Assembly: GCA_947170435.1 (NCBI GenBank)
Contig: CAMVTO010000002.1
Span: forward strand, 109,226-173,225
Reading direction: 5' to 3'
Origin: an uncultured Clostridia bacterium
GTDB lineage: Bacteria > Bacillota > Clostridia > Oscillospirales > Oscillospiraceae
DNA: 64,000 nt
Part shown: positions 51,808 through 60,604 of the stretch, piece by piece
How positions within the stretch are numbered: position 1 is the first letter of the stretch
Layout of the letters: every line of letters starts with the position of its first letter
Program-made: the position numbers and the translations under genes
The notes under the pieces: model-generated
The model's database searches: none
The model's input: the letters and a program-made list of their open reading frames with translations, nothing else
Told to the model about the DNA's origin: nothing

Positions 51808-51939
51808 GCTGTATAAAGTTTTTATAGCATTTGCCGGTTTCTTTTCCGCACCTTGACGCGGCAGCACGTCTTCTTTTCAGCGGCTGAGCGGTTCTTTCTT
51901 CTATAATGTGATTGCAAATGACAGACAGGAGGAAGATCC

Positions 51940-52497
51940 ATGAATGAGAAAATGAAAAAAGCCCTGAATGAAACCTTGGAGCCTGACGAGAAGATCCTCT
52001 GGGAAAGCGGTGTGCAGTCATACGGTATGCTGGAGGGCGGGGAAGGCCGACAGCTGCTGCTTCGGTGGATCATCTGCTTCCTTGCCATCGGCGGCCTGAC
52101 AGCAGGTTATGTCAACCGTGGAGGCAATGGGGTCGGACTGTACGTTGTGGCACTGGCTGCGCTGGCAATTATTGTGGCCGCGCCGATCCTCTCCTACCGA
52201 CAGACGTTGGGTCAGCACTACTGCATCACCGACCGCCGCGCCGTGACGATCCGCCCCGACGGCACTGTGTACAGTCTGGACCGTGAGAATCTGGGAGAGA
52301 CGCGGCTTTACAAGGTGGACTGCGGCGGCGAGGCGCTGGCGCTGGGCAGCCTGTTGCTCTCTGAAAAGGACAAGCAGCTGCGCTGGCGTGCCAACCACCC
52401 GCTGGAGGATTCCGGTTATGTACTGCGCGGGCTGGTGTTCTACCGGCCCGAACAGGCAGAGAAAGCGATGAGACTGCTGAGCGGCGCGGAGGTGTAA
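51940..52497 (+). CDS. PH-like-domain membrane protein, hypothetical
   Basis: A 185-residue protein with an N-terminal soluble segment (LEPDEKILWESGV), two membrane helices (about residues 41-58 and 66-85) and a C-terminal region (YCITDRRAVTIRP, then LGSLLLSEKD) that resembles bacterial PH-domain proteins by pattern. The function is unknown. AGGAGGAAGATCC precedes the ATG at 51940; a TATAAT at 51902-51907 may be its -10 box, without a clear -35. It is 3 bp from the OadG-like gene. Confidence 0.75.
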   Translation: MNEKMKKALNETLEPDEKILWESGVQSYGMLEGGEGRQLLLRWIICFLAIGGLTAGYVNRGGNGVGLYVVALAALAIIVAAPILSYRQTLGQHYCITDRRAVTIRPDGTVYSLDRENLGETRLYKVDCGGEALALGSLLLSEKDKQLRWRANHPLEDSGYVLRGLVFYRPEQAEKAMRLLSGAEV

Positions 52498-52500
52498 ACG

Positions 52501-52785
52501 ATGGAAGTTTCCAATGCATTTGTTGTCTTTATGGGCATGGGCACGACCTTTGTCGGCCTGACCTGCATCATCTTCCTGACGATGCTGATGGGCAAGATCA
52601 TGCGCTGCTTTGAAAAACCGGCGCCGCCTCAGGCAGCGTCGGCCCCGACGCCTGCACCTGCCATGCCCGCAGCTGCGGCGGACGGCGTGACGGAGGAGGT
52701 TAAGGTGGCGATCCTCGCCGCGCTGATGCAGCAGCCCGGTTTCCGCATGGAAGACGTGCGGAGCATTGACATCCGCAGGGTATGA
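52501..52785 (+). CDS. OadG-like sodium-pump decarboxylase gamma subunit
   Basis: A 94-residue protein with one N-terminal membrane helix (about residues 7-30), a Pro/Ala-rich linker (APTPAPAMPAAAA) and a C-terminal helix (EEVKVAILAALMQQ). This is the layout of OadG gamma subunits, which tether biotin-dependent sodium-pumping decarboxylases. No alpha or beta subunit gene is in the window, so it may work with distant genes. GGAGGTG precedes the ATG. Confidence 0.8.
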   Translation: MEVSNAFVVFMGMGTTFVGLTCIIFLTMLMGKIMRCFEKPAPPQAASAPTPAPAMPAAAADGVTEEVKVAILAALMQQPGFRMEDVRSIDIRRV

Positions 52786-52790
52786 CCGCG

Positions 52791-52823
52791 CGGGACGGCA
52801 TTTTGCCGTCCCGTTTCTTTTTT
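52791..52823 (+). terminator. intrinsic terminator after the OadG-like gene
   Basis: CGGGACGGCA pairs with its complement at 52804-52813 around TTT, followed by a T-rich tail. Confidence 0.83.
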
Positions 52824-52893
52824 AACGGCATTTTAGCACCGAATATGCTATACTATAAAATCAGAGTAGTTTAGGCACAGAGGAGGCGACACC

Positions 52894-53961
52894 ATGCGGA
52901 CGAAGAAGCGGCTTCCGCGGGCGGCGCGGGACGCGCTGCTGACGGCGGCGATCCTGTCCGCGGCGGTGGCGATCTGCGCGGCGATGGGCCGCATCGCCGA
53001 GGACGACGCCTATGTGGGGTTTCTGTTCGTGCTGGCGGTGGTATTTGTTTCCCGCTGGACGGAGGGCTACTTCTGGGGCATCTTTGCCTCGTTCTTCGGC
53101 GTGGTCTGCGTCAACTATGTATTCACCTACCCTTACTGGGAGATCAACTTCACCATGACCGGCTATCCGCTGACCTTTGTGACGCTGCTGGCGGTGGCAC
53201 TGATCGTCAGCACCATGACCACGCAGATCAAGCGGCAGGAGCGGCTGCGGCTGGAGACGGAGCGCGAGGCCATGCGCGCTGACCTGCTGCGGGCGATGTC
53301 CCACGATATTCGCACACCGCTGACGTCGATTGTCGGCAACACAGCGGCAGTGTTGGAGGACAAAGGCGCGCTTTCGACCGAGCAGAAGCGTGCCTTGCTG
53401 CGGGATGTGAACGAGGACGCACAGTGGCTCATCCGCATGGTCGAAAACATTCTCTCCATCACTCGTATCCGCGGCGGCGCGGAGCGATTGACCACAGAGT
53501 ACGAAGCGGCAGAGGAGATTCTGGGTGCCGCGGCGGGGAAATTTGCCAAGCGCTTCCCGCAGACGCAGGTTTCGGTAGAGGTGCCGGACGAGGTGCTGAT
53601 GGTGCCTATGGACGCAACACTGATCCAGCAGGTCGTGCTGAACCTGATGGAAAACGCGGTAATCCACGGCGGCGCGGCACACATCCGCCTGCGCGTGGGG
53701 CGCAGCGGCACGGACGCGTTGTTTTCCGTGAGCGACGACGGCTGCGGCATCCCGGAGAAGAAGCTGGGCGCGCTTTTCGATGCGGCCAAAACGCCGTCGA
53801 GCTTTGGCTCCGACGGCAGGAAGAATATGGGCATCGGCCTTTCCGTGTGCCGCACGATCGTGAAGGCGCACGGCGGGGAGATGCAGGCGCGAAACAACGA
53901 GAGCGGTGCGTATCTGTGCTTTACGCTGCCGCTGAAGGAGGAAAAACCGCTTGAAACTTAA
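52894..53961 (+). CDS. KdpD-like sensor histidine kinase (without the N-terminal KdpD/USP domains)
   Basis: A 355-residue histidine kinase. A DUF4118-like membrane unit with three to four helices covers residues 12-105, then a short linker and a HisKA domain with the phospho-acceptor His137 in MSHDIRTPLTSI. The HATPase domain has NLMENAVIHGG (N box), DDGCGIP (G1) and GIGLSVCRTIVKAHGG (G2). KdpD sensors respond to K+ limitation or ionic strength; this one lacks the KdpD and USP domains, so the signal may differ. AGAGGAGGCGAC precedes the ATG. It overlaps the regulator gene by 11 bp. Confidence 0.9.
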   Translation: MRTKKRLPRAARDALLTAAILSAAVAICAAMGRIAEDDAYVGFLFVLAVVFVSRWTEGYFWGIFASFFGVVCVNYVFTYPYWEINFTMTGYPLTFVTLLAVALIVSTMTTQIKRQERLRLETEREAMRADLLRAMSHDIRTPLTSIVGNTAAVLEDKGALSTEQKRALLRDVNEDAQWLIRMVENILSITRIRGGAERLTTEYEAAEEILGAAAGKFAKRFPQTQVSVEVPDEVLMVPMDATLIQQVVLNLMENAVIHGGAAHIRLRVGRSGTDALFSVSDDGCGIPEKKLGALFDAAKTPSSFGSDGRKNMGIGLSVCRTIVKAHGGEMQARNNESGAYLCFTLPLKEEKPLET

Positions 53962-54661
53962 GGATAAAGTGCTTATTATTGAGGACGAGCAGAGCATCAG
54001 CAACTTTATCTCCACCATTCTCGGCGCAAACGGCTACGATACGATTGCCGCCGGGAGCGGGGAAGAGGCGCTGTCGATGATCTCCTCCCATTGCCCCGAT
54101 CTCATCATCCTCGATCTGGGGCTGCCGGATATGGATGGGCTGGATATACTGCAGGAGGTGCGCTCGTGGTCGAATCTGCCCATCATTGTCGTCTCCGCGC
54201 GCACCCATGAGCACGACAAGGTCAAGGCGCTGGATCTGGGCGCGGACGATTACATTGAAAAGCCGTTCGGTACCAGTGAGCTGCTGGCGCGCATCCGTAC
54301 GGCGATCCGCCACACGCGCACGCCGCTCACCAACGGCGGTATTGCCCAGTCGGGCAAGCTGAGCATCGGCGCGCTGACCATCGACTATGACAAGCACCAC
54401 GTTCTGATGAACGGGACGGACGTACACCTGACCCTCAACGAGTTCAAAATCGTGGCGCTGCTCGGCAAGTACGCCGGCAAGGTGCTGACCTACGACTATA
54501 TGATTCGCGAGATCTGGGGCCCGAAGGCCAAGGCGGACAACCAGATCCTGCGCGTCAATATGGCGAACATCCGCCGCAAGATTGAGAAAAATCCCGCCGC
54601 GCCAGAGTACATCTTCACTGAGATCGGTGTGGGCTACCGGATGCGGGATGAAGACGAATAA
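53951..54661 (+). CDS. KdpE-like response regulator
   Basis: A 236-residue OmpR/KdpE-family regulator: receiver domain with the phospho-Asp near residue 55 (LIILDLGLPDMDGLD), the Lys of KPFGTSELLARI near 108, and a winged-helix DNA-binding domain (about 140-232, with NEFKIVALLGKYAGKVLTY). The start is TTG at 53951, 9 bases after AAGGAGG, inside the kinase gene's end. The partner genes for K+-ATPase (kdpFABC) are not here; the next gene is DUF1538. Confidence 0.92.
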   Translation: MKLKDKVLIIEDEQSISNFISTILGANGYDTIAAGSGEEALSMISSHCPDLIILDLGLPDMDGLDILQEVRSWSNLPIIVVSARTHEHDKVKALDLGADDYIEKPFGTSELLARIRTAIRHTRTPLTNGGIAQSGKLSIGALTIDYDKHHVLMNGTDVHLTLNEFKIVALLGKYAGKVLTYDYMIREIWGPKAKADNQILRVNMANIRRKIEKNPAAPEYIFTEIGVGYRMRDEDE

Positions 54662-54670
54662 GGAGTTTTC

Positions 54671-56206
54671 ATGTTCTATCGTACAAAGCTGCAGGAAAAA
54701 CTGGACGAGGCGCTCAGCGCAGTGCTGCCCATCATCGGCATCGTGCTGGTGCTGTCGTTGACCATTGCGCCGATGACCAGCAGCGTGCTGCTGGCGTTTC
54801 TGTTTGGCGGCGTGCTGCTGGTGGTGGGGATGATGTTCTTCACCCTCGGCGCGGAGCTGGCCATGGAGCCGATGGGTGAGCAGGTTGGCGGTCGTATCAC
54901 GCGGACGCGTAAGCTGTGGCTCATCCTCTCGATGGGTTTTTTGCTCGGTGCGCTCATCACCATCTCGGAGCCGGACTTGCAGGTGCTGGCGGGGCAGGTG
55001 CAGTCCATCCCCAACAACGTGCTGATCTTCTCCGTCGCCGGCGGCGTGGGACTGTTCCTCGCACTGGCGCTGCTGCGCATGCTGCTGGGCGTCAAGCTCC
55101 GCACACTGCTGCTGGTGTTTTATCTTGCGGTCATCGTCCTCGCGTTCATCGCGCCGGCGGACTTCATCGCCGTGGCGTTTGACGCCGGCGGCGTCACCAC
55201 GGGGCCTATGACCGTGCCGTTTATCCTCGCCTTTGGCGTCGGCATCTCCGCCATCCGAAGCGACAGCAAGGCGCACGGGGACAGCTTTGGCCTCATCGCG
55301 CTCTGCTCCGTCGGACCGATCCTCGCGGTGCTGATCCTGAGCCTCATCTACCATGTGGACGGCGCGGCGTACAGCGCGACGGTGGCGCCGAATTTCACTG
55401 ACACCGTGGAGCTGCGGGAGCTGTTCACCGAGGCGCTGCCGACGTATCTTCATGAGATCGCGACGGCGCTGCTGCCGATCATGGTATTCTTCGCCGTGTT
55501 CCAGGTCACGGGACTGCACCTCGGCAAAAAGACGCTGACGCGCATCGGGATCGGCCTGTTATATACATACGTCGGTCTGGTGCTGTTTCTCACCGGTGTG
55601 AACGTGGGCTTCATGCCCGCGGGCACTTACCTCGGCGAGACGCTGGCGGGGCTTCCCTGCCGCTGGGTGATCATCCCGGTGGGTATGCTGATCGGCTATT
55701 TCATCGTCAAGGCGGAGCCGGCGGTGTATGTGCTCATGAAGCAGGTCGAGGAGCTGACCAGCGGCGCGATTTCCGGCGCGGCGCTCCAACACAGCCTGTC
55801 CGTCGGCGTGGCGGTGTCCGTCGGCCTTGCCATGATCCGCGTGCTGACGGGGCTCTCCGTCCTTTACATGATCATTCCCGGCTATGTGCTCTCGCTGGCG
55901 TTGAGCTTTGTTGTGCCGGATATCTTTACTGCCATTGCGTTCGACTCCGGCGGCGTCGCCTCCGGCCCGATGACGGCGACGTTTCTGCTGCCGCTGGCGA
56001 CGGGGGCATGCATTGCCGTGGGCGGCAATGTGGTGACGGATGCGTTCGGCGTGGTCGCCATGGTTGCCATGACGCCGCTGATCGCCATTCAGCTGCTGGG
56101 CGTGGCGTACAAGCTGCGCGAGCAGCGCGCGAAGCCTGCCGTCGATATCGTGGGTGTCGAGCAGAAGTTCGATTGGCTCGACGACTATGAGATCATTGCG
56201 CTGTAA
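54671..56206 (+). CDS. DUF1538 membrane protein with internal duplication
   Basis: A 511-residue polytopic membrane protein with about twelve to fourteen helices in two DUF1538 repeats. Each repeat carries a matching re-entrant-looking motif, AFDAGGVTTGPMTVPF near residue 170 and AFDSGGVASGPMTATF near 423. Twin motifs of this kind suggest a transporter with inverted or tandem symmetry. The function is not established. AAGGAGTTTTC precedes the ATG 9 bp after the regulator. It is followed at once by a P-II-like gene, a likely gate. Confidence 0.87.
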   Translation: MFYRTKLQEKLDEALSAVLPIIGIVLVLSLTIAPMTSSVLLAFLFGGVLLVVGMMFFTLGAELAMEPMGEQVGGRITRTRKLWLILSMGFLLGALITISEPDLQVLAGQVQSIPNNVLIFSVAGGVGLFLALALLRMLLGVKLRTLLLVFYLAVIVLAFIAPADFIAVAFDAGGVTTGPMTVPFILAFGVGISAIRSDSKAHGDSFGLIALCSVGPILAVLILSLIYHVDGAAYSATVAPNFTDTVELRELFTEALPTYLHEIATALLPIMVFFAVFQVTGLHLGKKTLTRIGIGLLYTYVGLVLFLTGVNVGFMPAGTYLGETLAGLPCRWVIIPVGMLIGYFIVKAEPAVYVLMKQVEELTSGAISGAALQHSLSVGVAVSVGLAMIRVLTGLSVLYMIIPGYVLSLALSFVVPDIFTAIAFDSGGVASGPMTATFLLPLATGACIAVGGNVVTDAFGVVAMVAMTPLIAIQLLGVAYKLREQRAKPAVDIVGVEQKFDWLDDYEIIAL

Positions 56207-56221
56207 GGAGGGAAGCGGCGA

Positions 56222-56947
56222 ATGTCAGAACTGTATTTGATGACGACCGTGATCGAACGACGGCAGCTGCCCCGCTTTGTGGCGCTCTACCAGATCAACG
56301 GCATTCATGCGAGCTTCATCTCGCTGGGGCGCGGCACGTTCAACGTCGAGCGCAGCGGTTACCTCTTCGGCCAGGCGGAGAAAGCGGTCTGCTTCTCCAC
56401 GGTGACGTGGGAGGCGTGGCGCGCGGCGAAGAAAGGGATGCAGCGGACGCTGCACATCGACGTGCCGGGCACGGGGATATCCTGCGTGATTCCGATGAGC
56501 AGCATCGGCGGCCGGCGGGAGCTGGCGTTTTTGACCGATGGACAGAACTATACCCGCGGGGAGGAGAGCATCATGAAGGGAACCGATCGCGAGCTGATCG
56601 TGATTATCAGCAATCAGGGCTACAACGAGCTGGTGATGGACGCCGCGCGGGAGGCGGGCGCCTACGGCGGTACCATCATCAATGCCCGCGGTACGGGCAT
56701 GGAGCGCGCTGAGAAATTCCTTGGTATCTCTCTTGCCTCGGAAAAGGACATGATCTTTATCGTCGCCAAGACCTCGCAGCGCGACCACATCATGCAGGCG
56801 GTTATGCTCAAGGCTGGGATGCAGACGCCGGCGAAGGCGATCGCGTTCTCGCTGCCGGTGGCGGACACCGCGGGACTGCGCCTGCAGGACGAGGACGACG
56901 AGGAGGAGCCGGCGGAGGCCGAACCGGAACCGGCGAAAACCGAATAA
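56222..56947 (+). CDS. tandem P-II-like regulatory protein
   Basis: A 241-residue protein with two GlnB/P-II-like ferredoxin folds in one chain: the first from LYLMTTVIERRQLPRFVALY, the second from about residue 122 (ELIVIISNQGYNELVMDAAR, then GGTIINARGTG and KDMIFIVAK). The tail of about 25 residues is highly acidic (DEDDEEEPAEAEPEP). P-II proteins sense nucleotides and metabolites and plug or open membrane transporters such as AmtB. Its placement 15 bp after DUF1538 points to control of that protein. AAGGAGGG precedes the ATG at 56222. Confidence 0.84.
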   Translation: MSELYLMTTVIERRQLPRFVALYQINGIHASFISLGRGTFNVERSGYLFGQAEKAVCFSTVTWEAWRAAKKGMQRTLHIDVPGTGISCVIPMSSIGGRRELAFLTDGQNYTRGEESIMKGTDRELIVIISNQGYNELVMDAAREAGAYGGTIINARGTGMERAEKFLGISLASEKDMIFIVAKTSQRDHIMQAVMLKAGMQTPAKAIAFSLPVADTAGLRLQDEDDEEEPAEAEPEPAKTE

Positions 56948-56973
56948 AAAAGAGCGGCACCGCCGCTCTTTTT
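56947..56973. terminator. bidirectional terminator after the P-II-like gene
   Basis: AAAAAGAGCGGC pairs with its complement around ACC. T runs on both strands suit the convergent malic enzyme gene as well. Confidence 0.87.
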
Positions 56974-56984
56974 CTTGCTCGTGA

Positions 56985-58157
56985 TTAAATTCTCGCCACG
57001 CCGCTTTTTTTCGCCGCCTCGGCAACGGCCTTCGCCACCGCGGGGCCGACGCGGGGATCAAAGGCCCTCGGAATAATGTATTCCTCGCTCAACTCGTCCT
57101 CGGAAATCAATCCCGCGAGCGCCTGCGCCGCCGCCATCTTCATCTCCTCGTTGATGTCGCTCGCGCGCACGTCGAACGCGCCGCGGAACACGCCGGGGAA
57201 GGCGAGCACGTTGTTGATCTGGTTGGGATAGTCGCTGCGGCCCGTGGACACCACCCGCGCGCCGCCCGCCTTCGCGTCGTCGGGGAAAATCTCCGGCGTG
57301 GGGTTCGCGCAGGCGAATACGATCGCGTCGCGGTTCATGGTCTTCACCATGTCCGTCGTCAGCGTGCCGGGGGCGGAGACGCCGATGAACACGTCCGCGC
57401 CGCGGATCACATCGGCAAGCGCGCCTTTCTCCATACCGCGGTTGGTGACCCTTGCCATCTCCTCCTTGATCCAGTTGAGCCCCTCGCGACCCTCATAGAT
57501 CGCGCCTTTGCGGTCGGTCATCACGATGTTGGTGAAGCCCGCGGAGAGCAGCAGCCTGGTGATCGAGATCGCCGCAGCGCCTGCGCCGGAGGTCACGACC
57601 TTGACGTCTTCTTTTTTCTTGCCCACGACTTTGAGTGCGTTGGTAAGCCCTGCCAGGGTGATGATGGCGGTGCCGTGCTGATCGTCGTGGAAAATGGGGA
57701 TGTCGCACTTTTCCTTGAGCTTGCGCTCGATCTCAAAGCAGCGGGGCGCGGCGATGTCCTCGAGATTGATGCCGCCGAAGCTGCCGGAGATGTTGTAGAC
57801 CGTTTCTACGAACTCATCCACGTCCTTGGTTTTGACGCAGAGCGGGAAGGCGTCCACGCCGCCGAAGTTCTTGAAGAGGACGCACTTGCCCTCCATAACC
57901 GGCATACCCGCCTCGGGGCCGATGTCGCCAAGGCCCAGCACCGCTGTGCCGTCGGTGATGACGGCGCAGAGATTGTGGCGGCGGGTCAGCTCATAGCTCT
58001 TGTTGATGTCCTTTTGAATTTCCAGGCACGGCTGCGCCACACCGGGGGTGTAGGCCAGCGACAGGTCGTCCTTGGTGTCGGTCTTGACGGTGGACACGAC
58101 CTCGATCTTGCCCTTCCATTCGCCGTGCAGGCGCAGTGATTCCTTTGCGTAATCCAT
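56985..58157 (-). CDS. malic enzyme (NAD(P)-dependent)
   Basis: A 390-residue malic enzyme that oxidatively decarboxylates malate to pyruvate. Catalytic Tyr lies in [11 protein letters not shown], metal ligands in [14 protein letters not shown] and [11 protein letters not shown], and the nucleotide site is [16 protein letters not shown]. The length is that of the short bacterial form. An AAGGAA precedes the ATG at 58157. An Ldh-family dehydrogenase gene lies upstream on the same strand, separated by an intergenic repeat element, so both may act on 2-hydroxy acids such as malate or lactate. Confidence 0.94.
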   Translation of the reverse strand: MDYAKESLRLHGEWKGKIEVVSTVKTDTKDDLSLAYTPGVAQPCLEIQKDINKSYELTRRHNLCAVITDGTAVLGLGDIGPEAGMPVMEGKCVLFKNFGGVDAFPLCVKTKDVDEFVETVYNISGSFGGINLEDIAAPRCFEIERKLKEKCDIPIFHDDQHGTAIITLAGLTNALKVVGKKKEDVKVVTSGAGAAAISITRLLLSAGFTNIVMTDRKGAIYEGREGLNWIKEEMARVTNRGMEKGALADVIRGADVFIGVSAPGTLTTDMVKTMNRDAIVFACANPTPEIFPDDAKAGGARVVSTGRSDYPNQINNVLAFPGVFRGAFDVRASDINEEMKMAAAQALAGLISEDELSEEYIIPRAFDPRVGPAVAKAVAEAAKKSGVARI

Positions 58158-58178
58158 TGCTCAATCATTCCTTCCTTT

Positions 58179-58236
58179 TAAGCTCCCCTGCTTGCAGGGA
58201 AGCTGTCCGCGTGAAGCGCGGGCTGAGGGGGCTCTT
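58179..58236. repeat. intergenic palindromic repeat element, two hairpins
   Basis: A first imperfect hairpin pairs AGCTCCCCTGC with GCAGGGAAGCT and a second pairs GTCCGCG with the GCGCGGGC region. The tail CTGAGGGGG completes a pattern I recall from dispersed elements in gut Clostridia genomes. It fills most of the gap between two minus-strand genes. Only one copy is in the window. Confidence 0.55.
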
Positions 58237-58240
58237 TCTG

Positions 58241-59350
58241 TTATCCCTCGAACGGGAACTTGTAGTCGAGGGCGAAGCGGTCACGCAGCTCGAGGAGCTC
58301 CTTCTGGATGCTCTCGCCCACGGGCACGCCCTTGTCCTTGCGATCCTGCCACGCGAGCCATTCCTTTTCCCCTGCGGTGTAGATGCGCTCCGCGCCGGGA
58401 GCCTTTTCGCTCGCGCGCAGGCCGCGGAGAATGTCGCCGCTGGTCTTTTCAAAGGTATCAAGCCCCATGAAGAACGCCGGGTTGATGACGAAGAAGAAGT
58501 GACCGAGGCGATACATTTTGTTTGTGCCGTCAGGGTTCTTGCCGCTCAATTCTTTCATGAACGGGCCGCCGGTGAGCGCCGCGGAGAGGATCTCCACGAT
58601 GGTGGTGAAGCCGTAACCCTTGTAGCCGCCGGTCTCCTCGCCGAGACCGCCGATGGAGAGCAGCGCGCAGTTGCCCTTGCGCATCTCGCGCAGGATCTCG
58701 CCGGAGTCGGTCATGGTGCCGCCATCCTTGGTGACGACCAGACCCGCCGGGGTCTCTTTGCCGCTTCGCTCGTAGAACTCGATCTTGCCGTTCTGCACGA
58801 TGGAGGTGGCGCAGTCAAAGTTGAACGGGAACTCCTCGTCGGTCGGCATGGTGAAGGTCAACGGGTTCGTGCCCATCATCGGCTCCACACCAAAGGTGGG
58901 GGCGACGGAGGGGCGTGCGTTGGTGCCGGAGATGCCGATCATACCCGCCTTTTCCGCCATCGTGGTCCAGTAGCCCGCGATGCCGTAGTGAGTGGAATTG
59001 CAGATCGCGCCGCCCGCCATGCCGTACTTGGATGCCTTTTCGATCAGCATCTCCATCATTTTGTGGCTCGCAACCATGCCCATGCCGTTGTTGGCGTCCA
59101 TGACGACCGTGGTGGGGGTATCTTTGAGAATGTCGATCTTCGTCACCGGCAGCAGCGTGCCGTTTTCAATGCGGTCGAGGTAGATGGGCTTGAAGCGGTT
59201 GCAGCCGTGACTCTCGATGCCGCGGCGGTCGCTCTCCAGCAGCACGTCCGCGCAGATGGCGGCGTCGGCAGCGGGTACGCCGTATTTTTGGAACACGTCA
59301 ATCATGAACGCGTTCATCATTTCCCAGGGAACAAAGGGTCTGGTTTCCAT
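58241..59350 (-). CDS. Ldh-family (malate/L-lactate/ureidoglycolate) dehydrogenase
   Basis: A 369-residue type-2 malate/L-lactate dehydrogenase-family oxidoreductase. It shows the family segments ESDRRGIESHGCNRF, NNGMGMVASHKMMEML and SVAPTFGVEPMMGTNPLTF. Members reduce or oxidise 2-hydroxy acids with NAD(P): malate, lactate, 2,3-diketogulonate or ureidoglycolate. AGGAGGCACT precedes the ATG at 59350. Malic enzyme follows on the same strand. Carbamate kinase nearby would also fit a ureidoglycolate role, but no other allantoin genes are seen. Confidence 0.88.
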   Translation of the reverse strand: METRPFVPWEMMNAFMIDVFQKYGVPAADAAICADVLLESDRRGIESHGCNRFKPIYLDRIENGTLLPVTKIDILKDTPTTVVMDANNGMGMVASHKMMEMLIEKASKYGMAGGAICNSTHYGIAGYWTTMAEKAGMIGISGTNARPSVAPTFGVEPMMGTNPLTFTMPTDEEFPFNFDCATSIVQNGKIEFYERSGKETPAGLVVTKDGGTMTDSGEILREMRKGNCALLSIGGLGEETGGYKGYGFTTIVEILSAALTGGPFMKELSGKNPDGTNKMYRLGHFFFVINPAFFMGLDTFEKTSGDILRGLRASEKAPGAERIYTAGEKEWLAWQDRKDKGVPVGESIQKELLELRDRFALDYKFPFEG

Positions 59351-59380
59351 AGTGCCTCCTAAAAGATATAAAAGTGGCAA

Positions 59381-59411
59381 GCAGACCCGTGCCTTGCGGC
59401 AACAGGTCTGC
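59381..59411 (-). other. hairpin in the leader of the Ldh-family gene
   Basis: GCAGACC and its complement form an outer stem around an inner TGCC-GCAA-GGCA hairpin, 31 bp before the start codon. No proper T run follows, so it may be an attenuator or a weak terminator of the DUF6076 gene. Confidence 0.45.
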
Positions 59412-59431
59412 GCAGTATTCTATTTCAAAAC

Positions 59432-60490
59432 TTATTTCTCGGCCTTGTCGCTGTTGAGCCAGGCGACGAACTCATCGAGCGGCAGTTGACCGGCGCAGCA
59501 GGCGTCGCGCTTGGCGCGGGCCTCGAGCGACCAGGCGGTGAATTCCTCGCGGCTCATCAGGCCGTAACGGATGCGGGCGTTGTGCGTCTTGTACGAGCGC
59601 TTGTACTCGCGGATGGCGGGATCTTCCATCTTGCGCGCCTCATAGAGCCGAAGGGAACCCATCTCGCGGCAGGTCTTGGTGGAGTTCTCAATCAGGCGGT
59701 CGCAGTACTCCAGCTTCGTGTGACCGTGGGTGGCAAAGAGCCGGCCGCAGTACTTGCACTTGCGCAGATGCAGATTTTCCTGCAAGTAACGGTAAAGCAG
59801 GAACTCGGAAAAGGCCGCGGGATCCTCCGTCTCCAACACCTCGGTGATGATCGTGCGGGAATCGCGGCGCTCATCTTCCTCAAGGAACTGGTCGTAGGGA
59901 TACAGACCGCTGATGCCCTGCTGCATCGGCAGGTATTTGACGGCCTCAAAGGCGAAGGACGGATAGGACGTCTCGCCGAAGCGGTGCTGAAGGGCAAAGT
60001 AGCGGTTCGCCACGTCGTCGCTCTCCGGCGCGGAGAAGACCTGATCGACCAGGCTGCGGAAATAGACCTGCAAATCCTTGTAATACGCCATCTGTGCGTT
60101 GCAGGCCTCCAATGAGAGCGGATCACCCGTGCCCTGCGTGATCTGCAAACGCTGCAAGGTTGCGGCAAAGGGCGCGAAGAACGCACTCTGATTGAGCCAG
60201 TACAGTGTGCAGTAGAAGATGGCGTTGAGACTTTTTTTGAGATAGCGGCCCTCGTTGATCGACTGAATGGCCTCCGCGACCTTGGGCCGGAGCTGCTCCC
60301 AGACGGAGAGATCGGCGGCGAGGAAGTCGCCCAGCGCGGTGCCGGAGGAATACTCCTTATGATAGAGCGTGATCGGCTCGTCTTTTTCCAACGCCATTGT
60401 GCGGATCTCAAAGCATTCGTGCTCGGCGTCGGTGTAGATCACGCACCAGATTTTTGCGCGCGGCGTGGGCTGCGCCTGATTCGGCTGCAT
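59432..60490 (-). CDS. DUF6076-like protein with a Cys zinc-knuckle motif
   Basis: A 352-residue soluble protein resembling the DUF6076 family. A zinc-binding pattern CKYCGRLFATHG with YCDR about 10 residues later lies near residues 242-265. The remainder is helical with aromatic residues and no membrane helix. The function is unknown; nucleic-acid binding is possible. AAGGGGG precedes the ATG at 60490, and a strong promoter lies upstream. Confidence 0.72.
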   Translation of the reverse strand: MQPNQAQPTPRAKIWCVIYTDAEHECFEIRTMALEKDEPITLYHKEYSSGTALGDFLAADLSVWEQLRPKVAEAIQSINEGRYLKKSLNAIFYCTLYWLNQSAFFAPFAATLQRLQITQGTGDPLSLEACNAQMAYYKDLQVYFRSLVDQVFSAPESDDVANRYFALQHRFGETSYPSFAFEAVKYLPMQQGISGLYPYDQFLEEDERRDSRTIITEVLETEDPAAFSEFLLYRYLQENLHLRKCKYCGRLFATHGHTKLEYCDRLIENSTKTCREMGSLRLYEARKMEDPAIREYKRSYKTHNARIRYGLMSREEFTAWSLEARAKRDACCAGQLPLDEFVAWLNSDKAEK

Positions 60491-60531
60491 GACAAAACCC
60501 CCTTATTTCTACATGTTTTACAGCAGTCATT

Positions 60532-60560
60532 ATTATAGCAAAAGGACAGTGTAGAGTCAA
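60532..60560 (-). promoter_or_regulatory. sigma-A promoter of the DUF6076-like gene
   Basis: On the minus strand TTGACT (60560-60555), a 17-bp spacer and a perfect TATAAT (60537-60532), 42 bp before the start codon. Confidence 0.73.
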
Positions 60561-60604
60561 GCAAATCCACGCCATCCTTTAGTCTATTTATTGATCTCAG
60601 TCTA

